From Desulfobacterales bacterium HSG17 (lineage in GTDB: Bacteria > Desulfobacterota > Desulfobacteria > Desulfobacterales > Desulfococcaceae): DNA of 13,156 nt. A program made the position numbers and the translations under genes. A model generated the notes under the pieces. That model saw only the letters and a program-made list of their open reading frames with translations, was not told the origin of the DNA and made no database searches. Where the stretch lies: the NCBI GenBank assembly GCA_030377945.1, contig JAUCGD010000080.1, positions 1 to 13,156 on the forward strand. The letters are read 5' to 3'. Shown piece after piece: positions 1 to 8,493 of this stretch (the first letter of the stretch is position 1; each line of letters begins with the position of its first letter).

Positions 1-41
1 TTGGTGTTTATAAAAAGTTATTAAATCAAAGGATTTATCTT

Positions 42-959
42 ATGAAATATTTTAAAAAACCAGTGAACATTCATGAGCATGTCAAAACTATCTTCCTGCT
101 GTTATTTATTATCTTTTTATTAACAGGCAATGGTGTATCCCAGGAAATAAACAGGGTGTACTGGACAGATCTTGCTGAAAACTCAAGGCCCTGGCGTATT
201 ATCCTGAAACCTAATGAAAATCATGTTATCCGTTTGAAAGCGGAAGTTCCGCCGGAAAAATTTCTTAAAGCATACAGTTTTACCCTGACCTATGATCCGT
301 CAATTATTTCAATTATATCAATTGAAAAATCATCAGACTCTGAATTTCCGCCCATGAACATAAATAATAGTACGCCAGGAAGCATTATTTTCAATGCTTT
401 TAATACAAACGGCTTAAAAGGAGGAATTGTTGTTTCATTGATAGATGTCAGCATCAGGGCAAAACTTTCCGGAGTTTTTGATTTTAATATAACGGTGAAT
501 AGTTTTGGCTCTGACAGTACGGATCAGTTCAAACCTGAGCCAGATATATTGTCAGTTTTTGTCAGCAATGATGATGTCAGTATTATCCCAGGGGATGTAA
601 ACCATGACGGTTCTGTAAACTTGACAGATGAAATCCTGGCAGCCCAAATAATGTCAGGTATTATTCCTGAACGGACAATATACAAACAGGCAGATGTGAA
701 TCATGATTTAAAAATAGGCATACAGGAAATGATCTATATTTTAAATAATATTTCAGAACCTGAACATATTCAGGGAGATATAAACAAAGACAGCAGAGTA
801 GATTTAAAGGACGCTGTTTTGGTGCTTCAAATATTGTGTAATATAGATACAAATCAGACTGTATTTAAGGAAGCTGATATAAATAAAGATGGAAAGATTG
901 GGATACAGGAAGCTGTCTTTATTCTGGTACAAATTTCAAATATCATTCATACAAAATAA
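42..959 (+). CDS. Secreted cohesin-like / double dockerin protein
   Basis: 305 residues. The basic N-terminus is followed by a hydrophobic stretch (about 17-29), giving a signal peptide likely cleaved near residue 33, so the protein is exported. Residues 58-177 are a beta-rich region of the cohesin/carbohydrate-binding type (pattern FTLTYDPSIISI, then alternating strands), recognised only by eye. Two dockerin type I domains follow (about 182-238 and 243-300). Each has a pair of calcium loops of the D-x-N-x-D form: GDVNHDGSVNLTDE at 184, ADVNHDLKIGIQE at 218, GDINKDSRVDLKDA at 245, ADINKDGKIGIQE at 278. Dockerins bind cohesins, so the protein may assemble with itself or with other surface proteins; no enzyme domain is seen. 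The start has AAAGGA eight bases upstream. The stop overlaps the convergent gene behind it by 17 bp. Confidence 0.85.
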   Translation: MKYFKKPVNIHEHVKTIFLLLFIIFLLTGNGVSQEINRVYWTDLAENSRPWRIILKPNENHVIRLKAEVPPEKFLKAYSFTLTYDPSIISIISIEKSSDSEFPPMNINNSTPGSIIFNAFNTNGLKGGIVVSLIDVSIRAKLSGVFDFNITVNSFGSDSTDQFKPEPDILSVFVSNDDVSIIPGDVNHDGSVNLTDEILAAQIMSGIIPERTIYKQADVNHDLKIGIQEMIYILNNISEPEHIQGDINKDSRVDLKDAVLVLQILCNIDTNQTVFKEADINKDGKIGIQEAVFILVQISNIIHTK

Positions 960-1878
960 CACAGCCTTTTCCTGAATTTTTCCCTTTATAAAGAGCTTTG
1001 TCAGCCATTTTAATGCAATGATCTATACTATGCTCCTTTAAAAAAATACTTACCCCGAAAGTCATACTGACTTTATGGGAATAATTATTATATGTAAATG
1101 TTTTGGATAATAATTTTTCTCTTATGTTTTCAGCTACAATTTCCCCGCCATGTATATCGGTTTCAGGCAGCAGTATCAAAAATTCCTCCCCTCCCCAGCG
1201 GGCCGCAGTATCCTGTTTTCTGATTCCTGCCCGGATAATATCGGCAACAGTAGTCAAGATGAAATCTCCGCAGTCATGGCCGTATTTATCGTTAAATATT
1301 TTAAAATCATCTATATCAGATAAAACAAGGGAAAAAGGCTTGCCGCTTCTTTGTGATTTTTTTTTTTCGTATTTTATCTTTTCAATAATATCTCGGCGAT
1401 TGGAAAGGTTTGTCATGCTATCGGTTTTTGCAGCTATTTCAATGTCTTTATAAGCTTTTTTAAGTTTTTTATAAGCATTTCTCAATTCCAGGTGTGTCTG
1501 GACCCTGGCAAGTACCTCTTCCTGCTGAAAAGGCTTTGTAATATAATCAACTCCGCCTGCTCCAAAACCTTTAACCTTATCCTCGGTTTCCACAAGAGCG
1601 CTTATAAATATTATTGGTATATCTTTTGTACTCTGATCCTGCTTCAGCTTTTGGCAGACTTCAAACCCGTCAAGATCAGGCATCATAATATCCAGTAAAA
1701 TCAAATCAGGCTTTCTGGACATTATAAATTTTATTGCCTTGACACCATCTTTTACCATTGCAACCTTATATTCATTGGTTCTGAGGATAGATGCAAGAAC
1801 CTGTAAATTTTTTGGATTATCATCAACAATCAGAACTGATGATGTTTCATTTTTATCTGTAACAGGTTCATCTTTCAT
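943..1878 (-). CDS. Response regulator with GGDEF domain (diguanylate cyclase)
   Basis: A receiver domain (about 13-130) carries the acidic pair in LIVDDN, phospho-acceptor Asp in LILLDIMMP (residue 63) and the conserved Lys in YITKPF. A short helical linker leads to a GGDEF domain (about 152-311) with active-site GGEEF (229-233). An RKQD inhibitory-site motif sits exactly five residues before it, so the enzyme should make c-di-GMP and be product-inhibited. It is PleD/WspR-like in logic but has a single receiver. I chose the ATG at 1878 because GAGGG lies just upstream; an ATG at 1890 would add four residues and has no ribosome site. The start overlaps the stop of the kinase gene by 11 bp, which implies translational coupling. 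It is probably phosphorylated by that kinase or a shared one. Confidence 0.92.
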   Translation of the reverse strand: MKDEPVTDKNETSSVLIVDDNPKNLQVLASILRTNEYKVAMVKDGVKAIKFIMSRKPDLILLDIMMPDLDGFEVCQKLKQDQSTKDIPIIFISALVETEDKVKGFGAGGVDYITKPFQQEEVLARVQTHLELRNAYKKLKKAYKDIEIAAKTDSMTNLSNRRDIIEKIKYEKKKSQRSGKPFSLVLSDIDDFKIFNDKYGHDCGDFILTTVADIIRAGIRKQDTAARWGGEEFLILLPETDIHGGEIVAENIREKLLSKTFTYNNYSHKVSMTFGVSIFLKEHSIDHCIKMADKALYKGKNSGKGCVILYE

Positions 1879-3001
1879 AATTTCCCTCATCCATACAAGG
1901 CAGCAAAAATGTAAAAATACTGCCGGATCCCTGTTTGCTGTTTACCCATATTTCACCATTATTTTTTTCAATAAATTCCTTACACAATAATAATCCCAGA
2001 CCACTGCCTTTTTCATTGGCAGTCCCATAGGTTGTAAAATGTTCATCAAGGCGAAACAGTTTTTCCTGATCTTCTTCATTAATACCAACACCAGTATCTG
2101 ATATTGAGATTTTAAAAAAATTATCTTTAACACTCAAACTCACTTTAACTTCACCTGATTCAGAAGTAAACTTCAGGGCATTGGAGATTAAATTCTGAAT
2201 AACAATCATGAGCATGTCTTCATCTGCATAAGCAATATTTGAATTTTCAATATCTGAAAACAGATTAATCTCTTTTTCTTTTGCTATTCCTGACAACAGC
2301 TCTATATTTTTATCAACAAGCATCCCCAGATCAATTTTTACAGGTTTATACTTAATCGTACCCCGTTGACTGGATGACCATCTGAGCAGATTTTCCAGCA
2401 GATTATAGGCTCCGTTAACTGAAACACTGAGATTTTTAAAAAAATCAGTACTTTCTTCATTTGATAAAATATCCGGTTCTTCTGATATCATTTCCAATGC
2501 ACTGCTCAAAGAACCAATAGGACCTCTAAGATTATGGGCAATAATGGAAAAAAGCTTGTCCTTGGTTTTTATCGCTGTTTCCAATCTCTCATTGGCTGTT
2601 TTTAATGCTTTTTGAGTTTGTTTTAGTTTTAAATGTGCATTTACCCTGGCCAGTACCTCTTCTTTTTGAAAAGGCTTTGTAATATAATCAACTCCCCCTG
2701 ATTCAAAGCCTTTGAGCTTGTCATCAGTACTTGTCAAGGCACTGATGAATATTATGGGAATATCGTTTGTTTCATGATTTTCTTTTAATCTCCGGCAGAC
2801 CTCAAACCCGTCAATCTCAGGCATCATAATATCAAGAAGTACAAGATCAGGCTTTTTTTTACTGATAAATTTAAGTGCCTTAAGCCCGCTTTTTGCAGTT
2901 GCCACCTTATAGTTTCGATTTCGCAGAATATCTGCCAGAACCTGTAAATTTTGTGAATTATCATCAACTAACAATACTGATGAAACAGGCACTTCATGCA
3001 T
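1868..3001 (-). CDS. Hybrid protein: N-terminal receiver plus histidine kinase
   Basis: 377 residues, soluble, no membrane segment or sensor domain. The receiver (7-125) has DD at 13-14, phospho-acceptor D57 and K109. A coiled linker (126-148) leads to an HisKA-type helix with H156 in FSIIAHNLRGP, then a HATPase domain with N box (QNLISNALKF, 269-278), G1 (DTGVGI, 302-307) and G2 (GSGLGL, 332-337). The order REC-HisKA-HATPase suggests that the kinase is controlled by phosphorylation of its own receiver, acting inside a relay. The receiver is closely similar to that of the following GGDEF protein (about two thirds identical by eye), which points to duplication of the receiver with a swapped output. 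The start has AAAGGA seven bases upstream, and the gene begins 28 bp after the pump gene. Confidence 0.92.
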   Translation of the reverse strand: MHEVPVSSVLLVDDNSQNLQVLADILRNRNYKVATAKSGLKALKFISKKKPDLVLLDIMMPEIDGFEVCRRLKENHETNDIPIIFISALTSTDDKLKGFESGGVDYITKPFQKEEVLARVNAHLKLKQTQKALKTANERLETAIKTKDKLFSIIAHNLRGPIGSLSSALEMISEEPDILSNEESTDFFKNLSVSVNGAYNLLENLLRWSSSQRGTIKYKPVKIDLGMLVDKNIELLSGIAKEKEINLFSDIENSNIAYADEDMLMIVIQNLISNALKFTSESGEVKVSLSVKDNFFKISISDTGVGINEEDQEKLFRLDEHFTTYGTANEKGSGLGLLLCKEFIEKNNGEIWVNSKQGSGSIFTFLLPCMDEGNYER

Positions 3002-3029
3002 GGTTTATTCCTTTATAAATTCAAAAATA

Positions 3030-6000
3030 TTATTTCTTTTTGCGTCTGATAAAACCTTTTATCTTTTCAAAGGCTTCAAACTCCACCGGGATAATAAGCA
3101 GTGCCAGCAAAGTTGCACTGGATAATCCAGCCACAAAGGCCGTTGCCATAGGTGCCCATGATATTGATTTTTTTGGAATACCGATAGCCATTGGCATAAG
3201 CCCCAGCATAGTGGTTATTGTTGTTATGAGTACAGGCCGCATCCTGGCAGCACAGGCCTCAATAACCGCATCTCTTAAGGGTCTGCCTTTTCTCAATCGT
3301 ACATTCATAAAGTCAAGCAAAAGAAGAGAATCATTAACTGCCACCCCTGCAAGCCCTACAATAGCCATAAAACTTCCAATGGTAAAGGTTGTTCTGCTGA
3401 AAAAAAGTCCCATAACAACGCCTATTAATGCAAAAGGAACAGCAGATATAATGATAAAAGGCTGAAAATAATTATTAAATTGTGATGAAAGGACCATGTA
3501 TATTCCAAGCAGGGCAATAAAAAAAGCAAAGGTCAGAGATGTATATGAACGGCTTGTGGATTCAAATTCACCTCCAAATGTAATAGATGCTCCATAAAGC
3601 CTGTCCTGATTTACTTTAACATATTTACTGAGCAGGACCTGAACCCTGGTAGGAGAAAGCTGTGCCCCGGCCTTAATATTTGAAGTTATTGTTATTGAAG
3701 GCCGGCCCTTGTACCGAGTTCTTACATTTGCTTCGTTTTCATATGAAATATCAACAAGATCTCTGAGCAGTACAGGGGATGCGCTGTGTTCAATAACAGG
3801 AAGATCCAAAATATCAGAAGGGTCGGAAAGACCTGCTGAACTGCTATTTGCAGTATCAGATTTTCTTGCCAGCCTGACCATAAGATCAACCTCTTCATCA
3901 ACAGTTCTGAATTTTCCTGCCTGATACCCGTTTAGAGCAGTTGCAGTCATTATTGTAACATCTCCTGGCATAAGACCGTATTCAAATACAGATGCCTGCC
4001 TGGGAATAAATTTAACAGTCTGCTGGTTCTCAGGCCGGTCATCATCAATATCTGTAAGATCTTTTAATTCAGGCTCTTTTTGCATATATGCCATTATGAA
4101 ATCAGCAGATCTGACTGCATCATCCATTGAAATTGCCGTTATCCTTATATTTACAGGTTTTCCTGTGGGAGGGCCGTCACTTTCTTCAAAAACCTTTACA
4201 ACAGGCTTTTGTGAATCTGTTTTATATTTTTCATCCACAAAATCTTTTAGTTTAGCCCTTATATATTCCAGATGCAATATGGGATCATCTGTGGGATTTT
4301 CAGGGAAATCTTTGTCTTTGTCATCAGGAAGTGTCACCACAATCTGTCCGAAATTATTCCCTGTATAGCGCTGATAATCTTCATCTTCATAAAAGCCTGT
4401 GTCCCCTGATGCAGACTGGGCCTGATTTTGGCCCATAGACATGATAAACCGGGACAGGTCACGCACAACCCGGTCTGTGGTATCAATGGTTTTACCCACC
4501 GGCATGGTAACGGTAACATGATACCTGAAATAATTGCCCGGGAAAAATTTAACCTTGATAAGGGGCATTATGCCTGTTGCCGAAAGAATAAGCATTGCCA
4601 GAGATACAAAAAAAAGGCATGAAATACCAATAAGTGTAAGTGTTTTATGATTTAAAAGGCGCTGCAATATCCAGTGATATATTTTCCACATTATTGCAAA
4701 AGGGCCAGATTTTAAATGATGAAAAGGATCTTCATCTTCTGTTACCATTGTTTCTGCCACCCCTTTGGGTCCCCAGTCCAGAATATGGATAGGAAGGATA
4801 AAAAGAGCTTCAAAAAGCGAAGCTATCAGAGCATAAGTAACGGTTTTTGGAATTTGCGAAAAGAATTCACCTGTACTCCCTGTCATTATAAGCATGGGTA
4901 AAAATGCAAGTACAGTGGTAATGGCTGAACTTATAACTGGAAGCATGACCTCTGATGTGCCGTCTATTACAGCATCTTTCCTGGATTTACCCATTTGAAG
5001 ATGCCTGAATACATTTTCCATAATAATAACAGCATCATCAACCATAATTCCTGTCACCAGAACAAAGGCAAACAGACTGATGGTATTTAAGGATACCCCG
5101 GCCAGTTTCATAATAATTACAGAGCAGAGAAAAGCAAAAGGAATACCAACTGCTGTGAGCATGGCGTTCCTGAATCCCAGGGTCAGCCATAATAAAATTG
5201 TCACAAGAGTCATACCAAGAATCAGGTTGCCCCCAAGGGTTTTGACTGAATCGTTTATTTCAAGTGTAGAATCATTGGTAAAAACGACCTTGATTCCATC
5301 TTTTTCATGGTCTTTTTCAAAAGCGGTTCCAATTTTTTTTATTGTTTCCGAAATATCAACAGCATTGCCTTTGGTTTCTTTAAGAACTCTCAGACGCAGG
5401 GTGTCGTCTCCGTTAACAGACGGAATATTAGAAGGGTCTCTATGGCTTAACCTTGCATTGGTAACCAGATCCCTGACCCTGACAAAATTTCCGTCTCCAT
5501 CTTTTCTAACTATTATATCAAGAACTTCCTGCTGTGTTGAAAGCCTTTTACCTGCATCCAGCATATATTCCGAAATTTCTTTTTCAAATCTTCCGGTTGG
5601 GATTTTAGTATTTGCAGATTCAATGGCGCGTGCTGCCTGGCTAAAGGTTATACCGTATTTTCTCAGTTTTTCAGGATTTATGGATACATGAAATTCCCTG
5701 ACATACTCACCTGAAAGAATAACACTCTGGACATCAGGTACAGCCATGAGCTGAGATTTTAATTCTTTTGCCAGCAATTTTAAGCTTCTTTGAGGAATGT
5801 CTCCGCTTATATTTGCAACAATTACCGGAAGCCATTCATGGGTATCTATATATAAAAAACTCGGCTCATCAGCTCCAGGAGGAAGCTGGTCTTTTATATT
5901 AAGGGTTCTGAATCGGAGTTCATCATAAAGATCTTTGTATTCCGTATCATCATTAAATTTAACAAGAACAGATGAAAAATTTCGGTAGGAACTGGAACGG

Positions 6001-6242
6001 ATATATTCAACATTTTCAAGACCGTCCAAGGCATCCTCAATCTCAGCAGTTACAAGCTGTTCTACATCTTCGGCAGAAGCCCCGAACCAGACTGTGTGAA
6101 TAAAGACTTTTCCAATATCCACATTGGGCATATTTTCCACAGGTATGGTATATAGGCTGAATGCCCCGGCAATGGTCAGTATTACAAATACAACATTGAT
6201 AAATACGGTTTGTGATATTGAATATTTTACAACAGGTCTCAT
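3030..6242 (-). CDS. HAE1/AcrB-type RND efflux pump, inner-membrane subunit
   Basis: 1070 residues, the normal size for hydrophobe/amphiphile RND pumps. It has the internal duplication of the family: TM1 at about 11-31, a large periplasmic loop, a TM2-TM6 block at about 335-490, TM7 at about 537-560, a second periplasmic loop, and a TM8-TM12 block at about 903-1055. The proton-relay aspartates are present in TM4 (VDDAVIIMEN, D402-D403). In TM10 the position usually held by Lys (AcrB K940) appears as Asn in GVAVNDSLLLLDF (near residue 970), a variation found in one branch of the family. It pumps an unknown substrate using proton motive force together with a membrane-fusion protein, here encoded two genes upstream. 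The start lacks a clear ribosome site but fits the family N-terminus. No outer-membrane channel gene is in the window. Confidence 0.93.
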   Translation of the reverse strand: MRPVVKYSISQTVFINVVFVILTIAGAFSLYTIPVENMPNVDIGKVFIHTVWFGASAEDVEQLVTAEIEDALDGLENVEYIRSSSYRNFSSVLVKFNDDTEYKDLYDELRFRTLNIKDQLPPGADEPSFLYIDTHEWLPVIVANISGDIPQRSLKLLAKELKSQLMAVPDVQSVILSGEYVREFHVSINPEKLRKYGITFSQAARAIESANTKIPTGRFEKEISEYMLDAGKRLSTQQEVLDIIVRKDGDGNFVRVRDLVTNARLSHRDPSNIPSVNGDDTLRLRVLKETKGNAVDISETIKKIGTAFEKDHEKDGIKVVFTNDSTLEINDSVKTLGGNLILGMTLVTILLWLTLGFRNAMLTAVGIPFAFLCSVIIMKLAGVSLNTISLFAFVLVTGIMVDDAVIIMENVFRHLQMGKSRKDAVIDGTSEVMLPVISSAITTVLAFLPMLIMTGSTGEFFSQIPKTVTYALIASLFEALFILPIHILDWGPKGVAETMVTEDEDPFHHLKSGPFAIMWKIYHWILQRLLNHKTLTLIGISCLFFVSLAMLILSATGIMPLIKVKFFPGNYFRYHVTVTMPVGKTIDTTDRVVRDLSRFIMSMGQNQAQSASGDTGFYEDEDYQRYTGNNFGQIVVTLPDDKDKDFPENPTDDPILHLEYIRAKLKDFVDEKYKTDSQKPVVKVFEESDGPPTGKPVNIRITAISMDDAVRSADFIMAYMQKEPELKDLTDIDDDRPENQQTVKFIPRQASVFEYGLMPGDVTIMTATALNGYQAGKFRTVDEEVDLMVRLARKSDTANSSSAGLSDPSDILDLPVIEHSASPVLLRDLVDISYENEANVRTRYKGRPSITITSNIKAGAQLSPTRVQVLLSKYVKVNQDRLYGASITFGGEFESTSRSYTSLTFAFFIALLGIYMVLSSQFNNYFQPFIIISAVPFALIGVVMGLFFSRTTFTIGSFMAIVGLAGVAVNDSLLLLDFMNVRLRKGRPLRDAVIEACAARMRPVLITTITTMLGLMPMAIGIPKKSISWAPMATAFVAGLSSATLLALLIIPVEFEAFEKIKGFIRRKKK

Positions 6243-6312
6243 AATATTATTATTTCAGAGTATTAAGTTTAAATTATTTCAATCGAATTATTTGCCACAC
6301 TTTATTTTGTAA

Positions 6313-6564
6313 CTATTCATAAACAACTATCGGTAATATGAAAAGATCATATTCATCTTCTATCTTGATACATTCCTGATGGCAGGTATCTAAAACCTGT
6401 TTTGCGGAAAGGGTTTCAGGAATGATTATTTTAAGGGTAAAATCTTCATCTTCATAACCCGATACAGCCCTGACTGTAATTCCTGAATAATTATAATGGA
6501 GTATATTAATAATCTCTGTAACAGCCTGAGCAAGTTTTTTATCAACAACTAGTGTCTGTGCCAT
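6313..6564 (-). CDS. Small protein of unknown family, partner of the HEPN gene
   Basis: 83 residues. The start ATG lies inside the end of the HEPN gene (23-bp overlap) and has GGAGAG at a good spacing, so the two are translated together. An N-terminal helix (about 8-24) is followed by two beta-rich stretches (ITVRAVSGYEDEDFTLKIII, and DLFILPIVV at the C-terminus) separated by a helix. It occupies the place of an antitoxin. However, the GS-x(10)-D-x-D signature of the MNT nucleotidyltransferases that usually accompany HEPN proteins is absent, and the protein is shorter than most of them. I do not recognise the family. The role as HEPN antitoxin is inferred from position and overlap only. Confidence 0.72.
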   Translation of the reverse strand: MAQTLVVDKKLAQAVTEIINILHYNYSGITVRAVSGYEDEDFTLKIIIPETLSAKQVLDTCHQECIKIEDEYDLFILPIVVYE

Positions 6565-6952
6565 TTGTATTCTCTCCCTTTTCTTCTATAATCAGAATGA
6601 TATCCTTCACAATGTCAAGAAGTTGTTTGACACTATTCCCTGAAATATTTTCAGCATTATAATCACTTTGAATTCGGTAAGAATAAAGACGTCGAAGTGG
6701 AAGCCGCTTATTTTCAAGCAAGCCAGGCCCAGTTTCACGATAATCCGGTGCAAACCAGTATCCTCTTACAAAATGCTTTATAATTGCAAGATGCCTCCAA
6801 TTACCCTGAAGAGGTTCACCCAAAGCTGACCACATTGCCTGATATGATGCATAATAGGCTCTTGAAACAGCACTGTTAAATCTATCCTGACGATAAAGCT
6901 CAAAAGCATCATCTAAATATTTTTTTGCATAATCAAGACGAAATTTTATCAT
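6542..6952 (-). CDS. HEPN domain protein (UPF0332-like), putative toxin RNase
   Basis: 136 residues, all-helical. The pattern SRAYYASYQAMWSAL (30-44) and the later RLYSYRIQSDYN (88-99) match HEPN proteins of the UPF0332/PF05168 kind, in which the motif is R-x(3)-DY in place of the R-x(4-6)-H of many HEPN RNases. The residue that would serve as catalytic His is thus not obvious. HEPN proteins commonly act as ribonuclease toxins held in check by a co-encoded partner; here the partner is the small overlapping gene downstream. The gene begins 23 bp after the membrane-fusion protein and lies within the efflux operon, an unusual location. Family assignment is good; toxicity is inferred. Confidence 0.85.
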   Translation of the reverse strand: MIKFRLDYAKKYLDDAFELYRQDRFNSAVSRAYYASYQAMWSALGEPLQGNWRHLAIIKHFVRGYWFAPDYRETGPGLLENKRLPLRRLYSYRIQSDYNAENISGNSVKQLLDIVKDIILIIEEKGENTNGTDTSC

Positions 6953-6975
6953 AATAATAGTTTCTTAAATAATTG

Positions 6976-7983
6976 TTATTTGTTGCCTGTCAACTCAGTT
7001 CCAGCAGGAAGATTTTTATTTTCAGCTATTATAAAATGATCGTCAGACTCTCCCAGTATTATAATATTAACTGTTTCTTCTGTGCTCTTAACAATAACTC
7101 GTGGATTTTCATACCTGTTAACTACTGCAGATTTGGGAACCCAATACCCTTGGGCATCAATTTCAAGGAGCATGGAAAAACTTAAACCACCGCGTTTTTC
7201 ACCCTTATAATATATAAGCAGAAGTTCAATGCTTAATTTTCTTGTTTTTTCATCAAATTCAGGATTGACCCAGTTAAGCCTGGTTTTTACCTGTTTGCCC
7301 TCTAACCGGGCATCAAGTTCTTCAGGAAGTGCCCTTATGGCATCAAGCTCCTTGCCTGATACAGACAAAGGAATAACCAGATTTTGAAAATCACCGACTT
7401 TTGCCAGAGGTGTGTTCGATGAAATAATTTCTCCTGGCTCTACCATTTTTCCAATAATAATCCAGCCTTTGGGAGCATAAACATTATGCCGGTTTTTGCG
7501 CTCCTGAAGCTCTTTCAGGGTAATCTTTAACACTTGTTTTTCAGCTTTCAAGGTATTACGTTCCAGCCTGGCCTGGTCAAATTCCTCCTGTGCAGCATCA
7601 CGTTTTACTCCTGTGGCCCGGTCTCCTTTATGAAGAAGATCAATCCTTTTAAATTCTTTTTTAAGATATGCAATCCTTGATTCGTTTTTTTTATGTGCAG
7701 CATTTATCTTTGCCAAAGATTGGCGTGTACTTTCCATCTGAAAATCTATAAATGTCGGATCTATTTTAAAAAAAGGTTTTTCCCCGACAATATCTCCCAC
7801 ATCATAATTTACCTTAATCACCTTTCCTGATACTTCTGAAGATACAGTCGCACTGGCATTACTTCGGGTGTAACCCGTAAGAGTAATCTCTTTTTTTGCA
7901 GATTGAACTGTCAACTCATTTTCCCCAAAGGAAAAACAGGGAAAAACGGTTATAAGCATTACTAAAATGGTGACAACCTTCAT
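6976..7983 (-). CDS. RND efflux membrane-fusion protein (HlyD/AcrA family)
   Basis: 335 residues with a signal peptide (hydrophobic core 3-18, cleavage near 20), so periplasmic. The order of parts is typical: lipoyl half-motif (about 46-74, SGKVIKVNYDVGDIV), long alpha-helical hairpin (80-165, rich in Lys, Glu and Leu), second lipoyl half (166-198, APKGWIIIGKMVEPGEII), beta-barrel (200-275) and membrane-proximal part (276-335). The family bridges an RND pump and an outer-membrane channel. The Cys at 16 lies in FPC and does not form a good lipobox. GGAGG eight bases before the ATG supports the start. It heads the efflux operon; the pump gene follows after the HEPN pair. Confidence 0.92.
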   Translation of the reverse strand: MKVVTILVMLITVFPCFSFGENELTVQSAKKEITLTGYTRSNASATVSSEVSGKVIKVNYDVGDIVGEKPFFKIDPTFIDFQMESTRQSLAKINAAHKKNESRIAYLKKEFKRIDLLHKGDRATGVKRDAAQEEFDQARLERNTLKAEKQVLKITLKELQERKNRHNVYAPKGWIIIGKMVEPGEIISSNTPLAKVGDFQNLVIPLSVSGKELDAIRALPEELDARLEGKQVKTRLNWVNPEFDEKTRKLSIELLLIYYKGEKRGGLSFSMLLEIDAQGYWVPKSAVVNRYENPRVIVKSTEETVNIIILGESDDHFIIAENKNLPAGTELTGNK

Positions 7984-8010
7984 TTTTTATTACCTCCGCA
8001 ATAATAACAA

Positions 8011-8028
8011 AAGCCTGGTTAAAGGCTT
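8011..8028 (-). terminator. Terminator-like hairpin in the leader of the efflux operon
   Basis: On the minus strand AAGCCT, loop TTAACC, then AGGCTT forms a perfect six-pair stem followed by TTGTTATTATT, a T-rich tail. It ends only about 14 nt before the GGAGG of the membrane-fusion gene. It may terminate transcription of the small reading frame upstream, or act as an attenuator of the efflux operon. The stem is short and only partly GC, so efficiency is uncertain. Confidence 0.45.
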
Positions 8029-8097
8029 CCACTTTTATTTAAATAGTGTTTATGATGTATTGGTGACTGCCAAGCGCTGTGCAATTTCGGAATTATA

Positions 8098-8118
8098 GTG
8101 ATGAACACATTTCATCAC
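8098..8118. repeat. Inverted repeat in the efflux operon upstream region
   Basis: GTGATGA and TCATCAC flank a 7-nt spacer, and the arms extend outward (TATA on the left, ATTATA on the right) with one bulged base. It lies between the small broken frame and the efflux operon. It may be an operator for the operon or an RNA hairpin; the sequence alone does not decide. Confidence 0.4.
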
Positions 8119-8137
8119 ATTATAGTGTCAGACTGCT

Positions 8138-8273
8138 TTATTTTACGATATTGATTTCATGAGGCGTATTTTCGTATTTTCGGTTAATATACCTTACATT
8201 GGTGTTTTTGCTTACAGTTATGAATGGTACTGTTTTTGATGATATTTGTTGAATTACATGCTGGCCAATTCAT
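8138..8273 (-). pseudogene. Small broken or frameshifted gene, family unknown
   Basis: An excellent ribosome site (AAGGAGG) stands seven bases before an ATG at 8273. That frame gives only 29 codons of unremarkable sequence (MNWPACNSTN..., ending at 8184). The +1 frame immediately after the ATG stays open for 43 codons to 8138 and is more protein-like, ending in NVRYINRKYENTPHEINIVK. One missing base near the start codon would explain both observations, so I call it a decayed small gene. A functional 29-residue peptide or a start at the ATT at 8269 are alternatives. The family is not recognised. Confidence 0.4.
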
Positions 8274-8493
8274 GGTTTATCCTCCTTAAGGTCAATGTTT
8301 TTAATTTTGCTAACATTACACTCAAAAATTGTCCAGCAAAATTAGCCAGTACATATTAAGCACTGCCCCAATTTTTATGAATTCAAACCTCGGAATTAAA
8401 AATGCGATATTTGCGATATTTACTATAATATCACTATGTTTTATGCAGTTCAAAGATGATTAAGACATTCTCAACTTGCAGCATAATAAAATA

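Noticed and set aside
5080..5691. 203-codon plus-strand frame inside the pump gene
   Set aside because: It is antisense to conserved RND sequence, has no recognisable domain and is explained by codon bias of the real gene.
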